64,000 bases of DNA. Origin: SHZI01 sp963802215. Lineage in GTDB: Bacteria > Pseudomonadota > Gammaproteobacteria > Steroidobacterales > GCA-2729495. Below, piece by piece: positions 26,000 to 34,869 of the stretch. The first letter of the stretch is position 1; each line of letters begins with the position of its first letter. The DNA lies in NCBI GenBank assembly GCA_963802215.1, contig CAWDHQ010000001.1, positions 1-64,000 of the forward strand, given 5' to 3'. Under the pieces are notes generated by a model that saw nothing but the letters and a program-made list of their open reading frames with translations, was not told the origin of the DNA and ran no database searches. Made by a program: the position numbers and the translations under genes.

Positions 26000-26692
26000 G
26001 TGCGCTTTCGACGACCCAGTGTCCGTTACTCGACCACCCCACCACCGGCCACGCCCTACCAAGCCGCCCAGCAGCTCTGGGACGAGCGTATCGGCGGCGC
26101 CCGCGTCCAGGCGCTGAACTGGCGGCGGATGGCCTTCGGCTGTCTGATCCTCTCAGGATTCATCGCGGGTGGACTGCTGGCCCAGCTTGGCCGCTCGACG
26201 ATCACACCCTACGTGGTGGAAGTCGACCGACTGGGTGCCGTGCGGGCCGTGGGGCCCGCAACCGAGACCTACCAGCCCAGTGAGGCGCAGCTCGCCTATC
26301 ACCTGGAGCAGTTCATTCGCCGCGTGCGCGCCCGATCCATCGATCCGATCGTGCTCCGGGACAACTGGCTGGGTGCTTACGACACGGTCACCGATCGGGG
26401 CGCAGCGACGCTCAACGATTACGCCCGGACCAACGATCCTTTCGCCCAGGTCGGGCAGACCTCGGTGGCGGTGGAGGTCACTAGCGTGGTCCGGGCCTCG
26501 GAGAACTCGTTTCAGGTGCGCTGGATCGAGCGCGCCTACGCCAACGGGGCGCTGGCCACCACGGAACGCTGGACGGCCATTCTCACTGTGCTGCTTAAAC
26601 CACCGCGCGACGAGCAGCGGCTGCGCCAAAACCCGCTGGGAATCTATGTCGATGGTCTGAACTGGAGCCGGGAGCTGAACGCGACCGGTTGA
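26000..26692 (+). CDS. trbF: TrbF, VirB8-like protein
   Basis: A 230-aa bitopic inner-membrane protein: a cytoplasmic N-terminus with NPYQAA-like sequence (TPYQAAQQLWDERIG), one membrane helix (about 45-65) and a periplasmic VirB8 domain ending in NPLGIYVDGLNWSREL. It starts at GTG 26000, with AGGAGG at 25987-25992. TrbF is a scaffold joining the inner complex to TrbG and TrbI. Confidence 0.95.
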   Translation: MRFRRPSVRYSTTPPPATPYQAAQQLWDERIGGARVQALNWRRMAFGCLILSGFIAGGLLAQLGRSTITPYVVEVDRLGAVRAVGPATETYQPSEAQLAYHLEQFIRRVRARSIDPIVLRDNWLGAYDTVTDRGAATLNDYARTNDPFAQVGQTSVAVEVTSVVRASENSFQVRWIERAYANGALATTERWTAILTVLLKPPRDEQRLRQNPLGIYVDGLNWSRELNATG

Positions 26693-26698
26693 AGGAGT

Positions 26699-27658
26699 AT
26701 GTCTGTGCGCAATCTCTTGCTGTTGTTGTCCCTGTCCGGTGTTCTGGTGGCTTGTGCGTCGCCTCCCCCGTTGGAAGTGCCACCTGACGAGCTGGTGCCG
26801 GCCGCGCGGCTCCCGGAGCCGCCGAAGCCGGTTGAGGTGGTAGAGGTCCCAAAGCTGCTGCCGCTGCCGGGCCAGCTGAAGCCCAGGCCGCCGCTGTCGG
26901 CAGCCGCCGATCCGCGCGGCGCGGTGAGCGTGGCCCACGAGTCGGCCCGGGTCGAGCCGACGCTCGACAACTACGTCAACGCCACGCAGCTCTGGCCCTT
27001 CAGCCCGGATGCGTTGTACCAGATATACACCAGCCCCGAGCGGGTGACCGATATCGCCCTCGAGGCCGGCGAGACGTTGGTCTCCGTGTCTGCGGGCGAC
27101 ACAGTCCGCTGGGTGATTGGTGATACCAGCAGTGGCTCCGGCGCCGATCAGCGCGTCCACGTGCTCGTGAAGCCGGTTCGCCCGGATCTGACCACCAATC
27201 TAGTCATTCACACCAACCGCCGCAGCTATCACCTGGAGCTGACCGCCACCCCGGACACCTGGATAGCCGCAGTGGCCTGGCGCTACCCTCTGGACCGACT
27301 GGCGATGCTCAAGACCAGGACGGAAAGCGCCGAGGCCGTGGCGCCGGTCACCACCGGCGTGGCGCTGGAGCGGCTGAACTTCCGCTACGCCATCAGCGGC
27401 GACAGCCCAGCCTGGCGGCCGTTACGAGCTTTTGATGACGGTGAGAAGGTCTACATCCAGTTCCCGGCAGGGGTGAGTGATCTCCCGCCGCTATTCACGG
27501 TCGGTCCGAAAGGTCAGGTCGAGCTGGTGAACTACCGCAGTCGGCCTCCGTACTATCTCGTGGACCGGCTGTTTGAGGCGGCGGAGCTGCGGCTTGGCGC
27601 GGATGCCCAGCAGGCGGTGCGCATCAGCCGCCTGCCGGCCGTGGAGCGCCGGCGATGA
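26699..27658 (+). CDS. trbG: TrbG, VirB9-like outer-membrane complex protein
   Basis: A 319-aa lipoprotein-like protein: signal with lipobox LVAC (Cys19), a Pro-rich linker, then the CagX/VirB9 domain from about residue 105 (DALYQIYTSPERVTDIALE, later LNFRYAISGD and PYYLVDRLFEAAELRLG). It builds the outer ring of the transfer channel with TrbI. Stop and trbI start overlap (ATGA at 27655-27658). Confidence 0.95.
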   Translation: MSVRNLLLLLSLSGVLVACASPPPLEVPPDELVPAARLPEPPKPVEVVEVPKLLPLPGQLKPRPPLSAAADPRGAVSVAHESARVEPTLDNYVNATQLWPFSPDALYQIYTSPERVTDIALEAGETLVSVSAGDTVRWVIGDTSSGSGADQRVHVLVKPVRPDLTTNLVIHTNRRSYHLELTATPDTWIAAVAWRYPLDRLAMLKTRTESAEAVAPVTTGVALERLNFRYAISGDSPAWRPLRAFDDGEKVYIQFPAGVSDLPPLFTVGPKGQVELVNYRSRPPYYLVDRLFEAAELRLGADAQQAVRISRLPAVERRR

Positions 27659-28956
27659 GCGAGACCAGTTCGGTGGCACCTACGGCGAGCGAACCGCCGC
27701 CAAGTGCGGCGGCCGATCAGGCTAAGGAGCCGGCCGACCACCTTGCCCTGCGCGCGCCGCCGCGACCGGTGGTGCGTCTGAATCGCCGCAACTTGATGAT
27801 TGCGGCAGGCATAGTCGGTATCGGGGTCTTTGGTGCGACGTGGTGGGCAGTGCGGCCGCAGACACCGCGAGTAGCGGCGGCCGATGCGCCTCCGCGGGTG
27901 GAGCGAGTGCCCCGGCCGGAAGGTTTGGGTGCGCTGCCGCGCGACTATGGGAGTCTGCCCAAAATCCCGGTGCTCGGCGCGCCGGTCGGCGAACTGGGCC
28001 GGCCGGTAGTGCGGGCGGAGGAGGAGGCCGGCTTAGATCGAGCCGGTTCGGGGGACTCTTACTTTCCGGATCCCGCCGAGGACGCGGCCCGCTCGGGACG
28101 TCTGCAACAGCATGACGAAGAATTGGCGGCGGCAAAGGCGCAGGTATTTTTTCAATTGGCCCAACGGCGCGGCGCGAACCCGAGTGAGGGCACTGCGGGC
28201 CGCGAAACTGGCGAAACCTTGGGTGTCGGCGGACCAAATCTTCCATCAGCAGAAGGCGATGCCGGGTCGGCCGGGAATGGCCAGACCGCCAAGCAGGCGT
28301 TCTTGGACAAGGCCCTGGACCCTTCCATCTACGCGACCGGCACGTTGCAGGTTCCCCGCTCACCCTACGAAGTAATGGCGGGCACGGTGATCCCTGCCGC
28401 CTTGCTGACGGGCATTAACTCGGACCTGCCGGGCCAGATCATTGCCACGGTCACCGGGAACGTCTTCGACACGGTCAGCGGCGAGCATCTGCTGATTCCG
28501 CAAGGTTCACGGCTGCTCGGCCAATACGACAGCCAGGTGACCGGGGGCCAGCGGCGCGTGTTACTGGTCTGGACGCGGTTGCTGCTGCCAGACGGTTCCT
28601 CGCTGATCCTTGACCGACTGCCGGGCGTCGATCTCGCCGGCTATGCCGGACTGGAGGACGGGGTTGACCAGCATTGGAAGCAGGTCTTTACTGGGGCTGC
28701 GTTGGCAACGTTGATTGGCATCAACACTGAATTGGCCTCGCCGAATCGCTCGGGCGACTCGGGCTCAATCATCATCGCCACCCGCGACAGCGCCCAGGAC
28801 ACGATCAACCAGATCGGCCAGCAGCTAACGCGCCGCAATCTGAACCAACAGCCGACGCTGACTGTTCGCCCGGGATTTCCGGTGCGGGTGATTGTCAATC
28901 GGGATCTGGTATTGCGGCCCTATGGATTAACCGAAGCAAAGGAGGCACTACTGTGA
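27655..28956 (+). CDS. trbI: TrbI, VirB10-like protein
   Basis: A 433-aa protein with a short cytoplasmic N-terminus, one membrane helix (about 42-63), a long Pro/Gly-rich periplasmic linker and the VirB10 C-terminal domain (about 230-420) containing VMAGTVIPAALLTGINSDLPG and GSRLLGQYDSQVTGGQRR. It spans from inner to outer membrane and opens the channel. It overlaps DUF2274. Confidence 0.96.
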   Translation: MSETSSVAPTASEPPPSAAADQAKEPADHLALRAPPRPVVRLNRRNLMIAAGIVGIGVFGATWWAVRPQTPRVAAADAPPRVERVPRPEGLGALPRDYGSLPKIPVLGAPVGELGRPVVRAEEEAGLDRAGSGDSYFPDPAEDAARSGRLQQHDEELAAAKAQVFFQLAQRRGANPSEGTAGRETGETLGVGGPNLPSAEGDAGSAGNGQTAKQAFLDKALDPSIYATGTLQVPRSPYEVMAGTVIPAALLTGINSDLPGQIIATVTGNVFDTVSGEHLLIPQGSRLLGQYDSQVTGGQRRVLLVWTRLLLPDGSSLILDRLPGVDLAGYAGLEDGVDQHWKQVFTGAALATLIGINTELASPNRSGDSGSIIIATRDSAQDTINQIGQQLTRRNLNQQPTLTVRPGFPVRVIVNRDLVLRPYGLTEAKEALL

Positions 28957-29168
28957 AGCTGCGCCTCGGACCGCTGCCAGGTGCCAAGCCGGTTCGCCTC
29001 ACCGTGGCGGCTTCCGTGGAACTCAAAGAGGCCTTGGACGACTATGCGAGGCTGCACGCCGACATACACGGCCAGGTGGTCACGCCGGAAGCTCTCATTC
29101 CCGTGATGCTGCAGACCTTCATGGCGAATGACCGAGGATTTCAGCAGGCGCTGCGACAGAAGCCATAG
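28953..29168 (+). CDS. DUF2274 protein
   Basis: A 71-aa protein starting at GTG 28953 overlapping the trbI stop. It matches DUF2274: KLRLGPLPGAKPVRLTVAAS at the start and LIPVMLQTFMANDRGF near the end. This gene regularly closes the trb operon in the ICE group; its strand-helix-helix pattern suggests a ribbon-helix-helix protein. Its last 50 bases overlap the convergent LysR gene. Confidence 0.85.
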   Translation: MKLRLGPLPGAKPVRLTVAASVELKEALDDYARLHADIHGQVVTPEALIPVMLQTFMANDRGFQQALRQKP

Positions 29169-30057
29169 TGCTGCCTCGCCATGGGCGCGTGGCAATGACA
29201 CGCTTTAGAGCGGCGATGCCGGGGTGTCGATTTTCCGCGCTATACAGGAGTGCGACGGGCAGACGCGGGTTACGCCCCTCGACAGCGCGGGTGGACACGG
29301 CCCAGCCCAGCCCGTCCTCAAGCCCCGACGGCACCAGACCGATGCCAAAGTTCATGCCGATCGAGGTTAATAGACCAAGGCACGAGGGGAAGCGTCGCAC
29401 CGGCGGTATACCCGCCGTAGTCCCAACCGCGAGTTCGTGAAGCCAGCGCTCGGCCGCGGGGGCCCAGGCTTCCGCCACCAGGAGCTCATCCACCGCGAGG
29501 ACGTCAGCCACGGGAACTTGGGTCCGCCGAGAGAATATCCACTCGTTAGTCAAGGCGACCACGAACCGCTCAGTCCAGCAGTGCACCCGGGCAATAGCGG
29601 TCGAGGCCACCGGATCAAGTGCGATGCTCACGTCGACCGCACCATCTTCGACGGCATTTATTGCCTCCGTCGGTCCCAGTGGGACGACCTCGATCACAAA
29701 GTCGGGATGGCGTTCTCGTAAGGCCGACAGGCACATGGTCACGCGAATTGTGGCGACCGCATCGCAAACCCCGATACGCAACTGAAGCCTCCTACTCGCA
29801 GGAGCAACACCACTGAGAGACTTCAGGCGCGCCACCTGGGCCAGGATCGCGCGGGCTACCGGGAGGAGTGCAGTGCCCGCCTGGGTCAAGTGACTCCCGC
29901 GCGAGCTGCGCTCCAGGAGAGCGGTCCCGAGTTGCGCCTCAAGGTGGCGAATGGACCGTGACAGGGGCGATTGCTCTATCCCAAGCCGCGCGGCAGCTCG
30001 ACCAAAGTGTCGCTCCTCGGCGACCGCCACGAAATGGCGCAGGTGACGCAGTTCCAT
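29119..30057 (-). CDS. LysR-family transcriptional regulator closing the trb region
   Basis: A 312-aa LysR regulator. The N-terminal winged helix (MELRHLRHFVAVAEERHFGR, then AAARLGIEQSPLSRSIRHLE) spans about 1-60, followed by a substrate-binding domain. The start at 30057 is preferred over the longer 30108 reading because similarity begins at MELRHL. LysR genes converge on trbI/DUF2274 in many related ICEs, so it probably belongs to the element. Its effector is not deducible. Confidence 0.9.
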   Translation of the reverse strand: MELRHLRHFVAVAEERHFGRAAARLGIEQSPLSRSIRHLEAQLGTALLERSSRGSHLTQAGTALLPVARAILAQVARLKSLSGVAPASRRLQLRIGVCDAVATIRVTMCLSALRERHPDFVIEVVPLGPTEAINAVEDGAVDVSIALDPVASTAIARVHCWTERFVVALTNEWIFSRRTQVPVADVLAVDELLVAEAWAPAAERWLHELAVGTTAGIPPVRRFPSCLGLLTSIGMNFGIGLVPSGLEDGLGWAVSTRAVEGRNPRLPVALLYSAENRHPGIAALKRVIATRPWRGSTMASVAAPAEILGHSP

Positions 30058-30367
30058 GGCGTGTCTTATTGCAGGCGCGGTCCGTCTCCACAACGTACTC
30101 AGTCGCATCCAGTCGCAGTAGGATTGCTGTTCTCAGTGCTTGAATCTCCTTCTCGGCTAGCAAACCCAGAGAGCTGCGCAGCGCTCGATGCACAGCACAA
30201 CGTTATTTGCTAGTTTAGTTCGGCCCAAAGTGCCGGTCGACAGGCGCACCGCTGTATTGCGAATGTTGGTAGCCGAGCTCGCAATCCCCGTCGATGACTG
30301 TCGAATAGTCAACGTATCCGGTTCGCGACAGCGATCGGTCGGAGTGGTCCCGACAGCAGCGCGTGCC
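30058..30367. other. Gap between LysR and PPOX-like gene, no gene supported
   Basis: No supported gene. A minus-strand frame (30193 downwards) runs through part of it and into the LysR gene, but shows no recognisable sequence. This is the place where conjugation genes give way to the redox cluster, so an element boundary or cargo junction could lie here; no direct repeat or tRNA end was found to prove it. Confidence 0.3.
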
Positions 30368-30991
30368 TCACTTCGCAGGCAGTGATGCCGGCCGCCGGGC
30401 TAGGTCCGCTTCCAGTTCGGCAATCCTGGCATGCAGCTGTGCCGTCACGTTTGCCATCTCCGCAACGGTAAAGCGCTCGGTAATGTGCTGTGGGCAGTTC
30501 CAGTCGAAGCCCTCGACCGTGATGACCAGGCCCCTCTCGATGCGGGCCCGGTAGTCCGGCGCCTCCAGGCGGGATAGTGTCTGCGGATCATCCAGCCCGA
30601 TGAGCCGGGCCCGGCCGAACAGCTTCAGGCGGGTCTTGTTCGGGTAGTCCATGAAGAACAGGGAAACCCTGTCGTTCGTCATCAGGTTCCCGACGCTCAC
30701 GTACTGCCGGTTCCCGCGGAAATCCGCGAAGCCGATGGTGGCGTCGTCCAGTACCCGGACGAAGCCGGCGGGTCCACCCCGGTGCTGCATGTAGGGCCAG
30801 CCCGTCTCGCTGACGGTGGCCATGTAGAAGGAGTCGCGCGCCGAGATGAACTCAGCCTCCCTGTCGGTGAGCCGGTCGTTCACCGCGTGGGGCACGGCTT
30901 CCATCCGCGCATAGGCGGGACGGCTGCCTTGCTCCTCCTGCACCTGCCTCACGGTGGGTGTGAACGCGATCTTGGCGAAGTGATGTGGCAT
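30368..30991 (-). CDS. Pyridoxamine 5'-phosphate oxidase-like flavoprotein
   Basis: A 207-aa protein of the PNPOx-like split-barrel family: EAEFISARDSFYMATVSETG, WPYMQHRGGPAGFVRVLDD and DRVSLFFMDYPNKTRLKLFG are typical. The C-terminal 40 residues form a charged helix. The start at 30991 has a good GAGGGAG site. It is the last gene of a unit AhpD-like, SnoaL-like, PPOX-like. Likely an FMN-dependent reductase of unknown substrate. Confidence 0.85.
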   Translation of the reverse strand: MPHHFAKIAFTPTVRQVQEEQGSRPAYARMEAVPHAVNDRLTDREAEFISARDSFYMATVSETGWPYMQHRGGPAGFVRVLDDATIGFADFRGNRQYVSVGNLMTNDRVSLFFMDYPNKTRLKLFGRARLIGLDDPQTLSRLEAPDYRARIERGLVITVEGFDWNCPQHITERFTVAEMANVTAQLHARIAELEADLARRPASLPAK

Positions 30992-31007
30992 GAAGAGTGC
31001 TCCCTCG

Positions 31008-31493
31008 CTAAAGGCCAAGGTCTGATAGGCCTGCGTGATCCGCAGGCCGCGGGCCCGCCGGCCAGCGGAATTGCCGCTCGGCCTCGGCGATCGGCTGGTC
31101 ATTGATGCTCGCATGGCGCAGCCGCATCAGTCCGCGGTCGTCGAAATCCCAGTTCTCGTTCCCGTGGCTGCGGAACCAGCTTCCGGCAGCGTCGTGCCAC
31201 TCGTAGGCGAAGCGCACGGCAATCCGGCTACCGGCGAAGGCCCACAGCTCCTTGATTAGCCGATACTCCCGCTCGGTGGACCACTTGCGTCCGAGGAAGG
31301 CAACGATCTCGGCCCGGCCCACCGGGAACTCCGCGCGGTTCCGCCACCGGCAGTCTTCCGTGTAGGCGAGGGACACCCGCTCCGGGTCCCTGGAGTTCCA
31401 GGCATCCTCGGCCATCCTCACCTTGAGGACCGCCGTTTCGTGGGTGAACGGCGGCAGCGGTGGCCGGGCGTCAGCGCGGGTCATGTCGTTCAT
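31008..31493 (-). CDS. SnoaL-like / DUF1348 (NTF2-fold) protein
   Basis: A 161-aa protein matching DUF1348: LKVRMAEDAWNSRDPERVSL, WRNRAEFPVGRAEIVAFLGR-type residues, then a block near AYEWHDAAGSWFRSHGNENW. Start at 31493, with an alternative ATG three codons in. It lies 16 bp before the PPOX-like gene and 74 bp after the AhpD-like gene, so the three are probably co-transcribed. Substrate unknown. Confidence 0.85.
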   Translation of the reverse strand: MNDMTRADARPPLPPFTHETAVLKVRMAEDAWNSRDPERVSLAYTEDCRWRNRAEFPVGRAEIVAFLGRKWSTEREYRLIKELWAFAGSRIAVRFAYEWHDAAGSWFRSHGNENWDFDDRGLMRLRHASINDQPIAEAERQFRWPAGPRPADHAGLSDLGL

Positions 31494-31567
31494 GGTGGCT
31501 CTCTCAACGTGCGGGATTGAAGTGAGGAGGGGCGCGACTTCGGCCGCGCCCCTCCTGCCGTCCGGGG

Positions 31568-32113
31568 TCAGGCTGCCTTCCTGAGCTCGATCCTGGGGAA
31601 GTCGATGTCGACCTGAGTCGACTTGCCCAGCAGGTTGGTGAAGATGTTCAGTGCGACGTGGGTGATGATCTCGATGATCTCCGCGTCCGAGTGGCCCGCT
31701 GCCCGGACCGCGTCGAACTCCGCCTTGCTCACCTGGCCGGTGTGCTCGACGAGCGCCCGGGCGAAGACCAGGGCGGCACCGGCCTTGGCATCCGAGGACC
31801 GGCCGGCCCGGTTTTCGAGCATCTCCTGGTTGTCGAGGCCCGCCTTGCGGCCGATGGCGGTGTGGGCGGACACGCAGTACTGGCAGGCATTCTGCTCGGC
31901 GACCGCCAGCGCGATGCGCTCGCGGGTCTGCGGGTCGAGCGCGCCCGCCCCGGCGATGCCATGCAGGCCGAGGAAGGCGCTGAGCGCCGCGGGCGAGTTC
32001 GCCAGCACCCGGATGAAGTTGGGCACGGCGCCGAGGGCACCCTGGACGGCGTCCAGCAGCTGCCGGGCCTCGCCGGTGGCGGTCTGGGGATCGATGACGG
32101 CAACACGAGCCAT
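31568..32113 (-). CDS. AhpD/carboxymuconolactone-decarboxylase-like protein, copy 1
   Basis: A 181-aa all-helical protein with the redox CxxC and His of AhpD-type peroxidase-related proteins: EQNACQYCVSAHTAIG (about 72-87). The N-terminal region LLDAVQGALGAVPNFIRVLA matches the family. AAGGAG lies eight bases before the ATG. It heads a three-gene unit and diverges from a LysR gene 125 bp away, so the LysR protein probably controls it. Likely an alkylhydroperoxidase or disulfide reductase in peroxide or electrophile stress. Two relatives lie at 35714 and 38846. Confidence 0.88.
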   Translation of the reverse strand: MARVAVIDPQTATGEARQLLDAVQGALGAVPNFIRVLANSPAALSAFLGLHGIAGAGALDPQTRERIALAVAEQNACQYCVSAHTAIGRKAGLDNQEMLENRAGRSSDAKAGAALVFARALVEHTGQVSKAEFDAVRAAGHSDAEIIEIITHVALNIFTNLLGKSTQVDIDFPRIELRKAA

Positions 32114-32238
32114 GGAAGTTTCTCCTTGATGTGAGGGTTGGCGCGGGGCACTGCGCCCCGCGTGTCCACAATCTGACTCATGTCACTGGTGAAAAGAATG
32201 CCCGACATGTGCAACACTCTATTCCGTGTAGGGGAAGA

Positions 32239-33159
32239 ATGATGGATCGCTTCCACGAGCTCGAGGTCTTCGTCGCGGTGGCGGATGCGGGCAGCTTCGC
32301 CAAGGCGGGCGCGCGCCTGCGGCTGTCGCCTCCCGCGGTGACCCGCGCGATTTCCGCCCTGGAGAACCGGCTGGGTGCCCGCGTCTTCAACCGCACGACC
32401 CGCAGCCTGGCCATTACCGACGTGGGCCAGCGCTTTCTGGAAAGCGGGCGGCGCGTCCTCGATGACCTGGAGGCAGCAGAGAAAGAGGCCGTCGGCGCGT
32501 CGGCCATGCCCCAGGGTCACCTCACCATGACGGCGTCGGTGACCTTCGGCCGGTCGGCGGTGGCACCGGTGGTCAGCGCCTTCCTCGAGCAGCACCCGCG
32601 CGTGTCCGCGTCCGTTCTGCTGCTGGACCGGGTAGTGAACCTCGTCGAGGAAGGAATCGACATCGCCGTGCGCATCGGCTCACTGCCCGACTCGAGCCTC
32701 GTCGCCAGGCGCATTGGCACGGTCAGCCGCGTCCTGGTTGCCAGTCCGGACTATCTCGCGCGGCGGGAGGCACCCGCCGCACCGGCCGACCTGCGCCTGC
32801 ACGCGTTCATTGCCTTCACGGGGCTGGTGCCGAACCGCGAGTGGCGCTTCCAGGACCGCCAGAAGCACGGCAGCGTCCGGCTGCAGCCCGCCTTCGAGAT
32901 CAACGATGCGGCCGCGGCCATCGAGGCCGCCGAGACGGGCCACGGCATCACGGCCGCGTTGTCCTACATGGTGAGCGACCGGATCCGCGAGGGGAAGCTG
33001 GTGCCGGTTCTCGCTGCCTTCGCGTTACCGCCCCAGCCGGTGCATCTCGTGTACCCCCATGCCCGCCTCGTCGCACCGAAGCTCCGCGCGTTCGTGGATT
33101 TCGCAGCGCCCCGGCTGAAGGCCGTCCTTGGCGAGTCCTCGCCGGATGATCGCAACTGA
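32239..33159 (+). CDS. LysR-family regulator (CrgA/PecT-like group)
   Basis: A 306-aa LysR protein: MMDRFHELEVFVAVADAGSF, then AKAGARLRLSPPAVTRAISALE and the effector domain with DIAVRIGSLPDSSLVARRIG, typical of the group that includes CrgA. Start at ATG 32239 or 32242, after AGGGGAAG. It diverges from AhpD-like copy 1 and ends three bases before the convergent SDR gene. It may control both neighbouring units in response to electrophiles; effector unknown. Confidence 0.9.
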   Translation: MMDRFHELEVFVAVADAGSFAKAGARLRLSPPAVTRAISALENRLGARVFNRTTRSLAITDVGQRFLESGRRVLDDLEAAEKEAVGASAMPQGHLTMTASVTFGRSAVAPVVSAFLEQHPRVSASVLLLDRVVNLVEEGIDIAVRIGSLPDSSLVARRIGTVSRVLVASPDYLARREAPAAPADLRLHAFIAFTGLVPNREWRFQDRQKHGSVRLQPAFEINDAAAAIEAAETGHGITAALSYMVSDRIREGKLVPVLAAFALPPQPVHLVYPHARLVAPKLRAFVDFAAPRLKAVLGESSPDDRN

Positions 33160-33161
33160 CT

Positions 33162-33929
33162 TCAGTTGCGCCCGGCCATGACGCCGCCATCGACGTCCCA
33201 GATCGCGCCCGTCACCCAGCTGGCGCTGTCGCCGAGCAGGAAGGCCACCGTCCGGGCGACATCATCCGCGGAGCCTATCCGTCCGATCGGATGAAAGCTG
33301 TCGAATGACGCCAGCGTGGTGTCGACCTGGTCCGCGGGGAGGAAGGCGGAGTAGATCGGCGTCCTGACCACGGCCGGCGAGACAGCGTTGACGCGGATGC
33401 CCTGGTCGGCGAGCTCCATCGCGAGGTGCTGGGTCAGGGCGTGCAACCCCGCCTTGGCCATGGAGTATGCCGACGACGGCGTGGCCTTGATGGCCTGCCT
33501 GGCCCACATCGAGCCGATGTTGACGATCGCGCCGCCGCCGTGGGCAGCCATGTTCCGGGCCACGGCCTGGGTAACGAAGAACGTGGCGCGGTTGAGGTCG
33601 AGATAGCGGTCGTAGTCGCTCCAGCCGTGCTCCAGAAACGGCGTCGGCTTGAACGTGCCCGCCGCGTTCACCAGGTACCGGACGGGATGGGCAGGGTCTG
33701 CCACCCACTCGATGAGGTGACGGACGTGATCCGGGAGATACAGGTTCGCGAGCAGTGTCTGGACCGGGCCGAGCGGGGCCAGCTCCCGCCGGGCGGCCTC
33801 GAGTTTCGCCGGAACGCGGCCCGTGATTACGGTGGGTATGTTCTGCGTCAGCAGCAGCCGGGCGGTGGCCAGGCCGATGCCGCTGGTGCCGCCGACGACA
33901 AGCGCGGAGGCCGGATTGGGGTGCATCAT
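33162..33929 (-). CDS. Short-chain dehydrogenase/reductase
   Basis: A 255-aa SDR: NAD(P)-binding GGTSGIGLATA (about 13-23), NAAG (about 88-91), Ser of NIGSMW, catalytic YSMAK (Tyr/Lys about 154-158) and the C-terminal WDVDGGVMAGRN. It is the last gene of a four-gene unit starting at the second AhpD-like gene, with 44-bp gaps and a clear ribosome site before each. Substrate unknown. Confidence 0.9.
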   Translation of the reverse strand: MMHPNPASALVVGGTSGIGLATARLLLTQNIPTVITGRVPAKLEAARRELAPLGPVQTLLANLYLPDHVRHLIEWVADPAHPVRYLVNAAGTFKPTPFLEHGWSDYDRYLDLNRATFFVTQAVARNMAAHGGGAIVNIGSMWARQAIKATPSSAYSMAKAGLHALTQHLAMELADQGIRVNAVSPAVVRTPIYSAFLPADQVDTTLASFDSFHPIGRIGSADDVARTVAFLLGDSASWVTGAIWDVDGGVMAGRN

Positions 33930-33973
33930 GATAATTCCTGATGTCGGGTTGGGATGAACTGTGGGGCGAGGTG

Positions 33974-34825
33974 TCACCGGTGCCGGCTGAGGTGTGCTTC
34001 GAGCAGCGCAGCCAGGTACACGGGAGCCTCGTGCATCGGGAAATGCCCGGCATCGGTGATGAAGTCGAAGCCCACGTTCGCGTACCAGGCGCTGAAGCTG
34101 GCGCGGTACTTCTCTTCGCTGAATCCGGGGAGATCCTGTCGGCCGCCGATCACCTGCAGCGGTGTCCCGGGCTTGACTGCGGCGACCTCGGCGGAGAAGT
34201 TGCCGTCGATCCACATCCGGTAGTACGCGCGCATTGCTTCCGCGTCGGACGTGGCGACGTTGTCCCGGGCGAGGGCTTCGGTCCACCGTGCTGGCAGTCG
34301 GCCGCCGGTGAGGCTCGCGATGCCTTGCGCCGTCAGCGGCACGTCGTGAATCAGGTTCCACAGGAACTGCTTGGTCTGGTCGTCGGCGGGGAAGCCATCA
34401 GCGGTGACCGGTGTGATGGCGACGGCGCTCTTGATCCGGCGCTCTGCCCGCGGCCAATCGTCCAGGATCAGCCGTTGCACGATCAGGCCGCTCATGGAGT
34501 GCCCGACCACGTGAAAGCGCCGCCAGCCCAGATGATCGGCCAGGTGGAGGGCGTCCGACGCTGCCTCCCCGGCGGTGAACGAGCCGCGGAACGTCCTGGA
34601 TCGGCCGTAGCCGCGGAGGTCGGCAAAGGCGTACGTGAAGGCGCCGGTGTCGAGCCAGGGCTTCACGGCATCGAAGCTCCGGGCATTGCCCATCCAGCTG
34701 TGGAGCACCACGACCTTCTCCGGGCCGGTGCCGTGCAGGTCGTGGGCCAGTATCGTGCGTCCGACCGGAGGTACCGGGCAGCCACAGTTGGCATGGGCAT
34801 CGTGACGAGTTGATGAAGCGCTCAT
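33974..34825 (-). CDS. Alpha/beta hydrolase
   Basis: A 283-aa alpha/beta hydrolase: LHSWMGNARSFD oxyanion region, nucleophile Ser in VVGHSMSGLIVQ (about 114-125), Asp in GGRQDLPG and His in TDAGHFPMHEAP near the C-terminus. It resembles small esterases or non-haem peroxidase-like hydrolases. It lies between the isochorismatase-like gene and the SDR gene in one unit. The short Cys-containing N-terminus (CGCPVPP) is not a signal peptide. Confidence 0.88.
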   Translation of the reverse strand: MSASSTRHDAHANCGCPVPPVGRTILAHDLHGTGPEKVVVLHSWMGNARSFDAVKPWLDTGAFTYAFADLRGYGRSRTFRGSFTAGEAASDALHLADHLGWRRFHVVGHSMSGLIVQRLILDDWPRAERRIKSAVAITPVTADGFPADDQTKQFLWNLIHDVPLTAQGIASLTGGRLPARWTEALARDNVATSDAEAMRAYYRMWIDGNFSAEVAAVKPGTPLQVIGGRQDLPGFSEEKYRASFSAWYANVGFDFITDAGHFPMHEAPVYLAALLEAHLSRHR

Positions 34826-34869
34826 CGTGAATGGTCCTTTCTGTGCGGGGGGATCGGCGGCGCTGCCGG

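Noticed and set aside
30157..30213. CTAGCAAA/TTTGCTAG inverted repeat after LysR as an attachment-site mark
   Set aside because: Only 8 bp with a 41-base loop; no second copy was noticed at another possible element end.
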